A stretch of DNA of 64,000 nt from assembly GCF_016735515.1 (NCBI RefSeq), contig NZ_JAERQZ010000001.1, positions 1,302,001-1,366,000 of the forward strand, written 5' to 3'. This document shows positions 1 to 8,698 of this stretch, in pieces. Positions within the stretch are counted from its first letter, which is position 1; each line of letters starts with the position of its first letter. The DNA comes from Piscinibacter sp. HJYY11 (GTDB lineage Bacteria; Pseudomonadota; Gammaproteobacteria; Burkholderiales; Burkholderiaceae_C). A model generated the notes under the pieces. The model was not told the DNA's origin. It searched no databases and worked only from the letters and a program-made list of their open reading frames with translations. Position numbers and translations under genes: made by a program.

Positions 1-662
1 TGCTGCAGGCGGCCAGCCGGTTCCTGCCACCGAACCTGCCGGCGCGGCCGCGCGCCCTCGCGCAGCGTTACGAGCACCATTTGCTGCTCAAGGTCCCTCA
101 TGACGGGCTCGAGGAAGCACGCGCGTTCCTGCGCGCCCGCTTTCATGCGGCACGAACCGGCGAATACCTCGAATGCGATGCCGCGGAAGGCGAGCGGCTC
201 TTCCTCCATCGCTTCGTGGCCGCCGGAGCGGCGAACCGCTTTCGTGCCGTCCACCCCGAGACGGTGGAAGACATCGTGGCCTTCGACGTGGCGCTGCGCC
301 GGAACGACCAGGCCTGGCACCTGCCCCTCGACGCCGACCTGGCCCCCCGCGTGCAGCACGCCTTGCGCTACGGCCACTTCTTCTGCCACGTGTTCCACCT
401 CGACTACATCGTGAAGAAGGGCGAGGACACCGAGCGCATCAAGCGCAGGCTCGCGGAGATGTTCGACCGCAAGGGCGCCGAATACCCGGCAGAGCACAAC
501 GTCGGCCACCAGTACCGGGCGAAACCGGCGCTCGCGCGCTTCTACCGCGAGCTCGATCCCTGCAACTGCTTCAACCCTGGCATCGGCAAACTGCCCAAGT
601 ACTTCCGCTATGCCGACGAGGCGAACACCAACCCGGCCACACCGATCGGTCGGCAAGCGTGA
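1..662 (+). CDS. dld: Quinone-dependent D-lactate dehydrogenase, C-terminal part (5' end outside window)
   Basis: Reading frame 3 is open from the first base, so the gene enters from the left and only its last ~220 codons are present. The C-terminus has the signature of membrane-associated D-lactate dehydrogenase (Dld, FAD-linked oxidase superfamily): AEYPAEHNVGHQY, then a DPCNCFNPGIGK block close to what I know of E. coli Dld. The enzyme oxidises D-lactate to pyruvate and passes electrons to quinone at the inner membrane. The FAD domain is not visible here. No terminator is obvious before the next gene, 113 bases downstream. Confidence 0.85.
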   Translation, partial: LQAASRFLPPNLPARPRALAQRYEHHLLLKVPHDGLEEARAFLRARFHAARTGEYLECDAAEGERLFLHRFVAAGAANRFRAVHPETVEDIVAFDVALRRNDQAWHLPLDADLAPRVQHALRYGHFFCHVFHLDYIVKKGEDTERIKRRLAEMFDRKGAEYPAEHNVGHQYRAKPALARFYRELDPCNCFNPGIGKLPKYFRYADEANTNPATPIGRQA

Positions 663-775
663 CGAGGTGGACAGCCGCGCAGGCGCGTCGAGGCCTTGAC
701 CCTCCGCTGCAGGCGCCTCGCCCATAAAGTCCGGACATCGCAGAAACGAGCTGTACAGCGATCCGTCAGTCACCC

Positions 776-2845
776 ATGAAGCACGTCGGCACAGTGCTTT
801 CGGCGCCCTACTCCGGCCCCTTCTTCTGGACCGTCGTTGCCAGCTGCCTGCAGCCCGAGGCCGCCCGCCAAGGCATCCAGCTCACCAAGCGCGCGGCGGC
901 CACGGCGCGGGACCAGGCGCTGGGCATCCAGGAACTGCTCGACCAGGCGGTCGATGCGATCGTCATCAAACCCTTGTTCGGCCACCAGGGCGAGCTGGTG
1001 CCCGCCCTGGATCGTGCGCTGTCGTTGTCGGTGCCCGTCATCACCATCGACTCGAAGATCGATCACCCGGCAGTTCGCGCCACCGTCGGCAGCGACAACT
1101 ACCAGGGCATGAAGCGAGCGACCTGGCATGCGTTTGACGTGCTCCAGGGCAACGGAAAGGTCGTGTACTTCGCGGGCGACGAGCGGCTCTCGGCTGGCAC
1201 GGCGCGCAACATCGGTTTCCACGAGGTGCTGCAGGAGTTCCCGGGCATCCAGTTGCTGCAACAGGAGTCGCTGGATTGGGTAAGCCCGGTGTCCCGCATC
1301 GAAACGGCCAGCCAATGCATGCGCCGCGTGCTCGCCCGGCACAAGAGCTTCGACGCGCTGGTGGCGGCCGGCGACGAAGCGGCAATCGGTGGCGTCAATG
1401 CCCTGCGCGCCGCGCAGGCAGCCGGCACATGGACCGGCCAGTGGCCGGTCGTTGTCGGCTTCAACGGCCTCGCCGAAGCGCTGCTGCTGGTGCAATCCGG
1501 CGGCATGACGGGCACCATCGCCCAATCGCCGGAATGGATTGCCCGCACGGCATTGGAAATGGCCTGCGAATGCAGCGACCACCCGCAAAGCGCCTGGGTG
1601 CACCGCTTCGTGGACAGCCAGCTGGTCACCCAGGACAACGTCAGCGAGCATGCCTACCGCTTCCTCAATGTCGTGCCGCGCTTCATCGAAGAACTGGGCG
1701 AAAGCCAGACGCGCGAGCGTCAGTTGCAGGAGCAGGTCATCTCGCGGCAACGAAGTGCGCTGAACATGGTCTCGGCGACGTCGGCGGCCCTGGCCAAGAG
1801 CCAGAGCCCGGACCAGATGGTCGAGGCGCTCCTCGGCCAGTTGCGCGAGGCGTTCCCGGCACTCGACACGATGGTCTACACGGCACCCGCGCCGCCTTCG
1901 TTGAACAGCCCGGCCATCCCCTCGGAAGCCGCGTCGCGCGACGATGTGTTTGGCGCGGCCTGGCAGTGGCGCCTGGCATCCGGGGCCTCGCAGCGCGTGC
2001 CGCTGCCCGCAGCGGACGCCGACTGGCTGACGGCCGTCCTGTCGAACCTTCACAACACGCCGGACACTGAAACCTCGTCCAGCCACTGGGACCCATCGCG
2101 GCAATCGACCCTCTTCCCGCTGATCACCAAGGGCACACGCTACGGCGTCATGGATGTGCGCTCGACCCACGGCAAACCCTTGCCGCACGAGACCGTCCAG
2201 CTGCTGGAGGCCATCGCGCACCAGCTCTCCCTGGCCTTCGAGACGGCGTCCCTGCACCAGGAGACGCTGAGGCTGACGGCCGCGGAACTGAAGGCCGCTC
2301 AGGAAAAGCTCGTGCATGCAGAGCGTGCCGAGTTCCTGGCCAACCACGACCCGCTCACCGGGCTGCCCAATCGCAGAAGCTTTGCGGCACTGCTCGAGCG
2401 CACGCTGAACGAGGCCAGGCGCTACGGACGTTCGTTCGCGTTGTACTTCCTCGACCTTGACGGCTTCAAGCGCGTGAACGACACGCTCGGCCACGAAGCC
2501 GGCGACCAGCTGCTGCAGGAGGTGGCCTCGCGGCTCAAGCTCGCGCTGCGCCGCACCGACACCGTGGCCCGCATGGGGGGTGATGAGTTCGTGGTGCTCG
2601 TGCCCCAACTCATCGGGCCGGAGCATGCCGCCTCGGTGGCCGAGAAAGTGATCTCGGCGTTCGCCCAGCCGTTCCAGCTCTCGGCGTCATCGGTGCCCAC
2701 GACCACCAGCGTCGGGGCGGCGATCTTCCCGACCGATGCGCAAGATGTCGCGGCATTGATGCGCATGGCCGACAGCGCCATGTACGAGGCCAAGCGTTCG
2801 GGGAAGAACCGCTACGTTCTCGCCGCGGCCAGCCGCACGATCTAG
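776..2845 (+). CDS. Cytoplasmic sugar-receptor-like sensor fused to a GGDEF diguanylate cyclase
   Basis: A 689-residue protein that probably makes c-di-GMP in response to a small ligand. Residues ~1-300 resemble a type I periplasmic sugar-binding domain (ribose/LacI-like, with a GSDNYQG segment and a DALVAAGDEAAIGGVNALRAA segment), but there is no signal peptide or membrane segment, so it should stay in the cytoplasm. Residues ~340-490 look GAF-like. A helical linker leads to a GGDEF domain at ~515-685. The active motif GGDEF is intact, and an RRTD five residues before it fits the RxxD product-inhibition site. The ATG has no clear ribosome site. It converges on the next gene and the two stop codons overlap. 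The ligand is unknown. Confidence 0.85.
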   Translation: MKHVGTVLSAPYSGPFFWTVVASCLQPEAARQGIQLTKRAAATARDQALGIQELLDQAVDAIVIKPLFGHQGELVPALDRALSLSVPVITIDSKIDHPAVRATVGSDNYQGMKRATWHAFDVLQGNGKVVYFAGDERLSAGTARNIGFHEVLQEFPGIQLLQQESLDWVSPVSRIETASQCMRRVLARHKSFDALVAAGDEAAIGGVNALRAAQAAGTWTGQWPVVVGFNGLAEALLLVQSGGMTGTIAQSPEWIARTALEMACECSDHPQSAWVHRFVDSQLVTQDNVSEHAYRFLNVVPRFIEELGESQTRERQLQEQVISRQRSALNMVSATSAALAKSQSPDQMVEALLGQLREAFPALDTMVYTAPAPPSLNSPAIPSEAASRDDVFGAAWQWRLASGASQRVPLPAADADWLTAVLSNLHNTPDTETSSSHWDPSRQSTLFPLITKGTRYGVMDVRSTHGKPLPHETVQLLEAIAHQLSLAFETASLHQETLRLTAAELKAAQEKLVHAERAEFLANHDPLTGLPNRRSFAALLERTLNEARRYGRSFALYFLDLDGFKRVNDTLGHEAGDQLLQEVASRLKLALRRTDTVARMGGDEFVVLVPQLIGPEHAASVAEKVISAFAQPFQLSASSVPTTTSVGAAIFPTDAQDVAALMRMADSAMYEAKRSGKNRYVLAAASRTI

Positions 2846-3492
2846 GTGCTGGCGAGCAGCTTCAGCAGGTCGTCACGCGACGACACGGTGTGCTCGAGTG
2901 CCGCGGCTGCGGCCTTGTCGCCATCGTGGCGGCTGATCGCACGCACGAGCTTGCGGTGCTGGGCCACCACGGCGTCCAGCCGGCCGGCGCCGTAGCCGCG
3001 CGCGCGACGGAAGGCATCCACCAGGCTGGCCCGGGTCTCGAGTACCTCCAGCGCCAGCGGGTTGTCGGCCAGGTTGTCGATGAACATGTGCAGCTGCCGG
3101 TTTGCCGCCACGCAGGCCGCGACGTCTCCCTTCGCTGCGGCGGCTTCATGCGCTTCCGACAGCTCGGCCAGCTTCTTGATCTGCTCGGGCGTTGCACGCT
3201 CCGCGGCTTCGCGGGCCAGCATGCTCTGCACGGCCCCGCGCAGGCCGTAGACGTTGTGGATGTAGCGCGCATCGACCTCGGGGATCACCGCGCCGCGGTG
3301 CATGCGCATGTCGATCACACCTTCGCCCTGCAATTGCAGCAGCGCTTCCCGGACCGGGTTCGCACTCACCTGGTAGTGCTGGCTCAGCTCGGCCAGGGTG
3401 ACGTGGCTACCCAAGGCCCACACGCCCGCGACGATGTCCGATCGGATCTGCTCTCGCAGACGCAGGTAGGTGGGCGTGTTGATGGCACTCAT
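2842..3492 (-). CDS. GntR-family regulator with FCD ligand domain
   Basis: A 216-residue repressor-type protein. The N-terminal winged helix (residues ~5-70) has the typical GSHVTLAELSQHYQVSANPVREALLQL pattern; its first part, GSHVTLAELSQHYQV, and the VREALLQL recognition end are both clear. Residues ~80-210 form the helical FCD domain that binds a carboxylated effector. It sits beside an enolase-superfamily sugar-acid dehydratase, so a sugar acid is the likely effector. An AT-rich motif just upstream of its start (3519-3529) recurs between the dehydratase and the porin (4875-4885), which suggests autoregulation and control of both neighbours. Its stop codon overlaps that of the GGDEF gene. 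Confidence 0.88.
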   Translation of the reverse strand: MSAINTPTYLRLREQIRSDIVAGVWALGSHVTLAELSQHYQVSANPVREALLQLQGEGVIDMRMHRGAVIPEVDARYIHNVYGLRGAVQSMLAREAAERATPEQIKKLAELSEAHEAAAAKGDVAACVAANRQLHMFIDNLADNPLALEVLETRASLVDAFRRARGYGAGRLDAVVAQHRKLVRAISRHDGDKAAAAALEHTVSSRDDLLKLLAST

Positions 3493-3513
3493 GCGGGCCA
3501 GTATAGAGAAGCT

Positions 3514-3529
3514 ATTAAATTAAATCCAT
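3514..3529. promoter_or_regulatory. Putative GntR operator in its own promoter
   Basis: An AT-rich patch in very GC-rich surroundings, 22-37 bases upstream of the GntR start. It contains ATTAAATCCAT (3519-3529), which occurs again at 4875-4885 inside a palindrome in the dehydratase/porin divergent promoter. The shared 11-mer and its position suggest the binding site of the adjacent GntR protein. This is an inference from repetition and context only. Confidence 0.5.
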
Positions 3530-3535
3530 AAAGCG

Positions 3536-3561
3536 AACCGCCCGCGCAGAGGCGGGCGGTT
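3536..3561 (-). terminator. Strong hairpin downstream of the enolase-superfamily gene
   Basis: Perfect 10-bp arms (3536-3545 and 3552-3561) enclose a 6-base loop. On the minus strand the hairpin follows the dehydratase gene by about 17 bases and is followed by CGCTTTAT, a weak T-rich tail. It would separate dehydratase transcription from the GntR gene that follows on the same strand. Confidence 0.6.
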
Positions 3562-3578
3562 GCAGTGTGCGAGGCTTC

Positions 3579-4769
3579 TCAGGTCTTGCGCCCGAGAGTG
3601 GCACGAGCCCGCCGCGCCTGGACGTAGACGTTCTCGTTCTCCGTTCCAGGGTTCCAGCCGCCGGAGGCCAGGCCGACGTTCTGCTGGCTCGGATGCTCCG
3701 CGATGAAGGCTGAGTTCAGTCGCACACCCAGGCCGGCAGACGCATCGAGCGTGAGCTGCCCGTCCTGCGCCGTCAGGCCACTTTCGAGCACGCGTTCACG
3801 CCCTTCCCAATCGGGCTGCATGCGCTCCAGCAGCAGCGCATTCGGCAGCGCCTTCAAGAGATGGACCGCGGCCACCTCCGCGACCGGGCCCAGCGATCCC
3901 GAGTGCGGCGCGAAGCCGATCGAGTGCGCCTCCGCCATGCCCGCCAGTTTCTTCATCTGCGTGATGCCACCGAAGCGGCCGCTGTCGGGCTGGACGAAGT
4001 CGAGCAGCCGATCCTCGAAGAAGGGCAGGAAGTCCTGCAGCAGGCCGAAGCGTTCGCCGCCGGCCAGCGGGAGCGCGACCTTGTCGCGCACCAGGCGCCA
4101 GCCTCGGAGGTCGTCCGGCGCGACCGGCTCTTCCAGGAAGAGAAGCTTGAGCGGCTCGAGCTCGCGCCCGATCGCAACGGCGTCGGCCGGCGACAGCCAC
4201 GGCGGGCCGTGCAGGTCGCACATCATGTCGATCTCGGGCCCGACCGCCTCGCGCACCGCAAACGCGCGCTCCACGACGCCCGTGACACCGCCGACCTTGA
4301 TGCCCTTGACGCCGGCCGCCACGGCGGCCTTGGCGGCTTCGGGGCTCGACGCGTGCACGTAATACGGCACCGAGGCGCGCGTGCTGCCGCCCAGCAGCTC
4401 GTAGAGCGGCACGCCCAGCGACTTCGCCTTCAAGTCCCACAGCGCCATGTCGATGGCATTGACCGCGCCCATGCCCACCACGCCGGTCTGGCCGTGGGCC
4501 ATGAGGGCCACGCGCATCCGCTGCCACAGGCGTTCGATCTGACCAGCAGGCTCGCCGATCAGGACCTTGGCGAGGTCTTCGATCGCGGCGCTCACCACCC
4601 GTGGCCAGCCGGAGCCCTCGCCCACGCCCACCAGCCCGTTGTCCGCGGTGATCGTCACGAAGAGCCAGTTGCGCGAGACCGACAGCACGCTCTTGCCCGT
4701 GGCCGTCCACCCCGTCTGCGGCGGCGCGCCCGCCTGCATCAGGTGACAACGGATGTCCGCAATCTTCAT
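3579..4769 (-). CDS. Mandelate racemase/muconate lactonizing (enolase superfamily) sugar-acid dehydratase
   Basis: A 396-residue cytoplasmic enzyme of the enolase superfamily. These enzymes abstract a proton alpha to a carboxylate bound by Mg2+; most bacterial members in such loci dehydrate aldonic or uronic acids. The capping domain is at ~1-125. The barrel shows lysines in KGIKVGG and metal-ligand motifs MCDLHG (Asp), LFLEEP (Glu) and AGGERF (Glu), then an FAPHSG segment with the His seen in the galactonate-dehydratase-like branch. A good ribosome site (AGGAGG-like) precedes the ATG. It is divergent from a porin and next to a GntR/FCD regulator, which fits uptake and catabolism of a sugar acid. 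The substrate cannot be named from sequence. Confidence 0.82.
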   Translation of the reverse strand: MKIADIRCHLMQAGAPPQTGWTATGKSVLSVSRNWLFVTITADNGLVGVGEGSGWPRVVSAAIEDLAKVLIGEPAGQIERLWQRMRVALMAHGQTGVVGMGAVNAIDMALWDLKAKSLGVPLYELLGGSTRASVPYYVHASSPEAAKAAVAAGVKGIKVGGVTGVVERAFAVREAVGPEIDMMCDLHGPPWLSPADAVAIGRELEPLKLLFLEEPVAPDDLRGWRLVRDKVALPLAGGERFGLLQDFLPFFEDRLLDFVQPDSGRFGGITQMKKLAGMAEAHSIGFAPHSGSLGPVAEVAAVHLLKALPNALLLERMQPDWEGRERVLESGLTAQDGQLTLDASAGLGVRLNSAFIAEHPSQQNVGLASGGWNPGTENENVYVQARRARATLGRKT

Positions 4770-4832
4770 CGGTTCCTCCTCTTTGTTGGCTGGCGAGAGT
4801 GCCCGATCGCACGCAATCGGCCGCGAAGGGGG

Positions 4833-4884
4833 TTCAACTTTGGCATGTCTTAAGTATACTCCATTTTGGATTTTATTAAATCCA
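4833..4884 (+). promoter_or_regulatory. Porin promoter with palindromic operator
   Basis: TTCAAC (4833-4838) and TATACT (4855-4860) are spaced 16 bases apart and resemble -35/-10 boxes. Immediately downstream lies an 18-base near-palindrome, TGGATTTTATTAAATCCA (4867-4884), covering the expected start point. It contains the 11-mer shared with the GntR gene's promoter. The -10 lies in the symmetric AGTATACT, so it could also serve the divergent dehydratase. Bound repressor would block both directions. Confidence 0.55.
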
Positions 4885-4937
4885 TTCAGGGGCAGGCACG
4901 GTCGTGCCCTGCATCACTTACCTTAAGGAGACCCATC

Positions 4938-5909
4938 TTGAACAAGCTGCTCCCCGCGCTGGCACTTGCCGTGACTTCGGTGCCCGTGCTGGCCCAGTCA
5001 TCCGTCACGATCTACGGCCGCGTCGACGTCGGCGTCTTCCACCAGAACGGCGGCACCACGCCGATCAACGCCGGCATCGCCCCGCCGGGCGCAGCGGCCA
5101 ACATGTGGCAGGTGCGCCAAGGCTCCGCGGGTCGCATCGGCTTTCGTGGCAACGAGGACCTTGGCGGCGGTTGGCAGGCCAACTTCCTGATGGAGCACCG
5201 CTTCCAACCGGACACGGGTGTGTCCGAAACGCCCTTCTGGCAAGCACGCTCCTTCGTGGAACTGGGCGCACCGAAGACCTTGGGCACCGTCTACGCCGGC
5301 CGCGAGTACATCCCCGCCTTCTGGCCCGCACTGAAGCTGGACCCATGGGGCTTCGACAGTGTCGGCACGCCGGGACCGAAGCACCAGCTCGCCAACTACA
5401 CCGTCCCCGTGAGCGGCATCCGAAGCGACAACACGGTGGGCTATCGCAGTCCTGAATTCTTCGGCTTCAAGACCAACATCGCCATCTCCGCAGGCGAAGG
5501 CCTGCGCGATCGTTCGGAAGGCGCCAACCTCGAGTACACCAAGGGTCCTCTGTATGTCGGCCTCGCCTACGACAAGGTCACGGATGCACTCAAGGTGGGC
5601 CTGGTGGGCGTGATGTACGACTTCGGCGTCATCCGCCCCGGCGTGCTGTACGCCGAGTCGACGGTTGCGGGGGTGAAGAGCAAGAACACCACCCTGACCG
5701 CCCGCATCCCCGTGGCCACGCACCAGATCAAGCTGGGAGCGGCTCGCCTCGACCCTGCCGGCGCCAACAACACCAACACCCGGCTCAGCGCGGGCTACGA
5801 GCACTTCCTCAGCAAGCGCACGTCGCTGCTGGCCAACGTGGGCTCGGCCAAGCAAGGCAACCTGACGCGCACGACGCTCTTCGACGCGACCATCAAGCAT
5901 CAGTTCTGA
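4938..5909 (+). CDS. Gram-negative trimeric porin (Burkholderia type)
   Basis: I place the start at the TTG at 4938, which follows AAGGAG by 7 bases and yields a normal signal peptide (MNKLLPALALAVTSVPVLAQ) before the mature SSVTIYGRVDVGV N-terminus typical of betaproteobacterial porins. An upstream ATG at 4866 would add 24 residues lying over the promoter and operator. The mature ~303 residues have alternating beta strands and end in the outer-membrane F signature (KHQF). It is a diffusion channel in the outer membrane, here probably induced with the divergent dehydratase to admit its substrate. Confidence 0.88.
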   Translation: MNKLLPALALAVTSVPVLAQSSVTIYGRVDVGVFHQNGGTTPINAGIAPPGAAANMWQVRQGSAGRIGFRGNEDLGGGWQANFLMEHRFQPDTGVSETPFWQARSFVELGAPKTLGTVYAGREYIPAFWPALKLDPWGFDSVGTPGPKHQLANYTVPVSGIRSDNTVGYRSPEFFGFKTNIAISAGEGLRDRSEGANLEYTKGPLYVGLAYDKVTDALKVGLVGVMYDFGVIRPGVLYAESTVAGVKSKNTTLTARIPVATHQIKLGAARLDPAGANNTNTRLSAGYEHFLSKRTSLLANVGSAKQGNLTRTTLFDATIKHQF

Positions 5910-5924
5910 GGCTCGGGGCCAAAA

Positions 5925-5944
5925 CCGGAGACCACGGTCTCCGG
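5925..5944. terminator. Hairpin between porin and esterase
   Basis: Arms CCGGAGACC and GGTCTCCGG (9 bp) meet with a 2-base loop 15 bases after the porin stop. There is no T-run on the plus strand, so it may weaken rather than end transcription or protect the porin mRNA 3' end. On the minus strand it is followed by TTTT. Confidence 0.4.
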
Positions 5945-5998
5945 CCTCCGGCGATCGACAGCGTGTCGCCTCAGCTCACAACCACAAGGAGTGGAGAC

Positions 5999-7636
5999 AT
6001 GATCCGATGCCTACTGGCAATGTGGGAGAGCAGCATCGCCCGCCCCTTGTCCAAGTGCCTGGCGGGTCTGGTGTTGGCCACCATCGCCCCGGTGGCGGCG
6101 GCGGCTGACAACACGGCCGGCTACGACATCTTCCTGCTCGCCGGCCAATCCAACATGGCCGGCCGCGGCCTCGTCACCGCGCCCATCGACGCAGACGGCA
6201 CGCCCGATCCGGCCATCAGGATGTGGTCGCACGACACCCAATCGATCGTCGAAGCCAAGGACCCCCTGCTGCACCCCGAGCGCGGCTCGAAACCCACAGG
6301 GGTCGGGCCCGGGATGAGCTTCGCCAAGGCCTACCTCGCCTGGCGACGCGCGAACGGCTTTCCGAACCGGAAGGTGCTGCTCGTCGGCGCGGCCTGGGGC
6401 GGCACGAGCTTCGTGCAACAGCGCAGCGGCAGCAACGGCTTGCGCTGGCTCGTCACCGACAACCCGGCCCTGGGCGGAGACCTCTACCGAGGCGCCGTGG
6501 CCCGCGCCACAGCGGCCATCGCCGAAGCCAGGCGCCTCGACACCACGAGCGCCATCCGCGGCATCCTGTGGCACCAGGGAGAAAGCGACATCGTCAACGG
6601 CGGCGCGGCCGAGTACGCGCAGCGTCACGACGAGCTGATGCGTGCGTTCCGGAGCGAGATCCCAGGCGCCGCGGAGGTCCCCATCGTCGTCGGCGAGATG
6701 ACGCCCTGCTTCCTGTGGGAGCCCTGCCGCGACAGCTCCATCACGGTCGTGGGCCAGGCAGAACGCACCCCGGTGCTCAGCTACCTGCACGGGATCGCGG
6801 CGACGCTCCCGCGCTCGGCCTGGGTCAGCAGTGCCGGCCTGTCCGACAACGGGGCCGGCGATCGCGTGCACTTCAACACCGCCTCCCAGCGTGAACTGGG
6901 CCGGCGCTTCTTCTCGAGGTTCTGGGAGGCCGAGCAGGCTCTCCCCTCCCCGGCGGTTCACCTCAAGGTCTATGCAGGGGACTTCTTCAACGTGGGCGAC
7001 TCGATCGACCTCGACCCCAACTTTCCCGATCGCCGGCGCAACGGCAACCTGCAGGTCCTGGGCACGGTGACGCCGGAGTTCGACGCCCAGCGCGGCAACG
7101 TCGCGCGCGTGGTGCGCAGCGGGGGAAAGCTGAGCAGCCTGGTGGATGGCACGCTGTTCAACAACAGCTACACCAAGATGGCCTGGGTGAAGCTCGCCTC
7201 CAACACCTACCGCAACCACCTCATCTCGGCGAACAACCCGGCGCAGTCGCACTACCTGTACTCGGTCGGCACCACGAAGCAGCTCACGGCCGGTCACTCC
7301 ACGGCCGCCGGCACCGTGCAGGCGCATGCACAGGCGCCCCAGGCCTTGCCGGTTGGCCAGTGGGTCCACGTCGCCTACGCCTACCACCGCAGCGCAGGGA
7401 CCGGCCGCCTGTACCTCAACGGTGTCGAGGTCGCCAGCGGCTCATCGATTGCGGCGGCGACGCAGGCATCGGGACTCGTTGCCCTGGACTTCAGCGGCTA
7501 CGGCAGCAACACCGGCTTTGGCGTCGACGGGGCTTTCGTCTCCGCCAAGGTCTACAAGCAGGCCCTGTCCGGGTCGCAGGTGAGGGCCACCTACGACTTC
7601 GAACGTTCCAGCGAACGCGGCTACGGCATTCGCTGA
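5999..7636 (+). CDS. Secreted SASA-type carbohydrate esterase with LamG-like C-terminal domain
   Basis: The ATG at 5999 follows AAGGAG by about 8 bases, giving 545 residues with a signal peptide ending near VAAAAD. Residues ~35-310 form a SGNH-like SASA domain (sialate O-acetylesterase / acetylxylan esterase CE6 type): GQSNMAGRG carries the catalytic Ser, LWHQGESD is a family block, and GDRVHFNTASQ supplies the His. Residues ~340-540 resemble a concanavalin/LamG jelly roll that may bind glycan. The likely role is removal of O-acetyl groups from plant or microbial polysaccharide in the periplasm or outside. A GH10 xylanase later in the window fits acetylated xylan. It is downstream of the porin and convergent with the ABC operon. 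Confidence 0.8.
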   Translation: MIRCLLAMWESSIARPLSKCLAGLVLATIAPVAAAADNTAGYDIFLLAGQSNMAGRGLVTAPIDADGTPDPAIRMWSHDTQSIVEAKDPLLHPERGSKPTGVGPGMSFAKAYLAWRRANGFPNRKVLLVGAAWGGTSFVQQRSGSNGLRWLVTDNPALGGDLYRGAVARATAAIAEARRLDTTSAIRGILWHQGESDIVNGGAAEYAQRHDELMRAFRSEIPGAAEVPIVVGEMTPCFLWEPCRDSSITVVGQAERTPVLSYLHGIAATLPRSAWVSSAGLSDNGAGDRVHFNTASQRELGRRFFSRFWEAEQALPSPAVHLKVYAGDFFNVGDSIDLDPNFPDRRRNGNLQVLGTVTPEFDAQRGNVARVVRSGGKLSSLVDGTLFNNSYTKMAWVKLASNTYRNHLISANNPAQSHYLYSVGTTKQLTAGHSTAAGTVQAHAQAPQALPVGQWVHVAYAYHRSAGTGRLYLNGVEVASGSSIAAATQASGLVALDFSGYGSNTGFGVDGAFVSAKVYKQALSGSQVRATYDFERSSERGYGIR

Positions 7637-7656
7637 GGCCCGCCCGCAGAAGGCGA

Positions 7657-8619
7657 TCAGAACGGAGACGCCGGCTCGTAATACTTGGCCGCGTTCTCCT
7701 TCGTGATCAGCACCGAGGGGATGATCGTCGTGGCCGGCATGGTGGTGCCCTTCACCCGCGCTTCGGCCGTGAGCTTCATCGCGTCGGCAATCATGCTCGG
7801 CGAATAGGTCACGTCGGCGGTGACGATCTTGTCGCCGTCCATCACCTTCTTGATGTACTCCTTCGAGCCTGCGCCGCCGAGCACGAGCTTGATGTCGGTG
7901 CGCTTGGCCTGCTCGATGGCCTTCTGCACGCCGACGGCCATGTCGTCGTCGGAGGCCCACACGGCGTCGATCTGCTTGAAGCGCGTCAGGTAGTCCTGCA
8001 TCACCTTGAAGGCGTCGTCGCGGTTCCAGTTGCCGTGCTTCGCATCCAGCACCTTGACATCGGGGTACTGCGCCTTCAGCACCGCATTGAAGGCGTCGAC
8101 ACGCTGGTTGTCGATCACGGTCGGGATGCCGCGCAGCACGACCACGTTGCCCTTTCCGCCGAGCTGCTTGCCGATGTATTCGCCGGCCACCTTGCCGAAG
8201 CCGGGGTTGTCGCCGGCCACGTAGGCGCTCTGGGCGCTCGGGTCGGTGAGGCCGCGGTCGACCACGGTCACGAAGACACCCTTGCTCTTCACCTGCGCCA
8301 CCGGCTTGGTGAGCGGTGCGGATTCGAACGGCAGGATCACCAGCGTGTCGATCTTGTTGGCGGTCTGCAGGTCCTGCACCTGGTTGGCCTGCTCGGTGGC
8401 CGAGCCGGCGGTCTTCACGATCACCGTCATGCCGGGGTACTGCTTCTCCAGTTCGCCCTTGGTGCGATTGGCCCAGTAGACGACGCCGCCGGTCCAGCCG
8501 TGGGTGGCGGCGGGGATCGACACGCCCATCGTGACCTTGTTCTGCGCCAGGGCGGCGCCGCCGGCCACCAGGGCCGCCAGGGCGATGGCGGTGCGGAAAA
8601 GAGTTCTTCTGTTGTTCAT
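7657..8619 (-). CDS. Sugar ABC transporter periplasmic binding protein (ribose/RbsB type)
   Basis: The ATG at 8619 is preceded by GGAGACATGCC and starts a clean signal peptide ([20 protein letters not shown]...ALAQ); longer readings would extend into the permease spacer. The 320-residue protein is a type I sugar-binding protein of the RbsB/XylF cluster. Conserved elements include [14 protein letters not shown] at the N-terminus, [16 protein letters not shown] in the middle and the hinge residues expected of the family. It is the last gene of the ABC operon, after ATPase and permease. The sugar is unknown; the linked genes suggest one that is first oxidised and then eliminated or isomerised. 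Confidence 0.88.
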   Translation of the reverse strand: MNNRRTLFRTAIALAALVAGGAALAQNKVTMGVSIPAATHGWTGGVVYWANRTKGELEKQYPGMTVIVKTAGSATEQANQVQDLQTANKIDTLVILPFESAPLTKPVAQVKSKGVFVTVVDRGLTDPSAQSAYVAGDNPGFGKVAGEYIGKQLGGKGNVVVLRGIPTVIDNQRVDAFNAVLKAQYPDVKVLDAKHGNWNRDDAFKVMQDYLTRFKQIDAVWASDDDMAVGVQKAIEQAKRTDIKLVLGGAGSKEYIKKVMDGDKIVTADVTYSPSMIADAMKLTAEARVKGTTMPATTIIPSVLITKENAAKYYEPASPF

Positions 8620-8698
8620 GGCATGTCTCCTCGTGATGAGTCTGAGGTGGGGAAAGGCCGCTTCCCGCGACAGGTTGCGGATCGGGATGGCGTCGTCT

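Noticed and set aside
770..2626. A 618-codon open frame antisense to the receptor-GGDEF gene
   Set aside because: It is a shadow frame caused by high GC; its translation has no family features, while the plus-strand frame has complete domains.
4866..4937. An N-terminal extension of the porin from an ATG at 4866
   Set aside because: It would translate through the promoter/operator and hide the signal peptide; the TTG at 4938 has a proper ribosome site.
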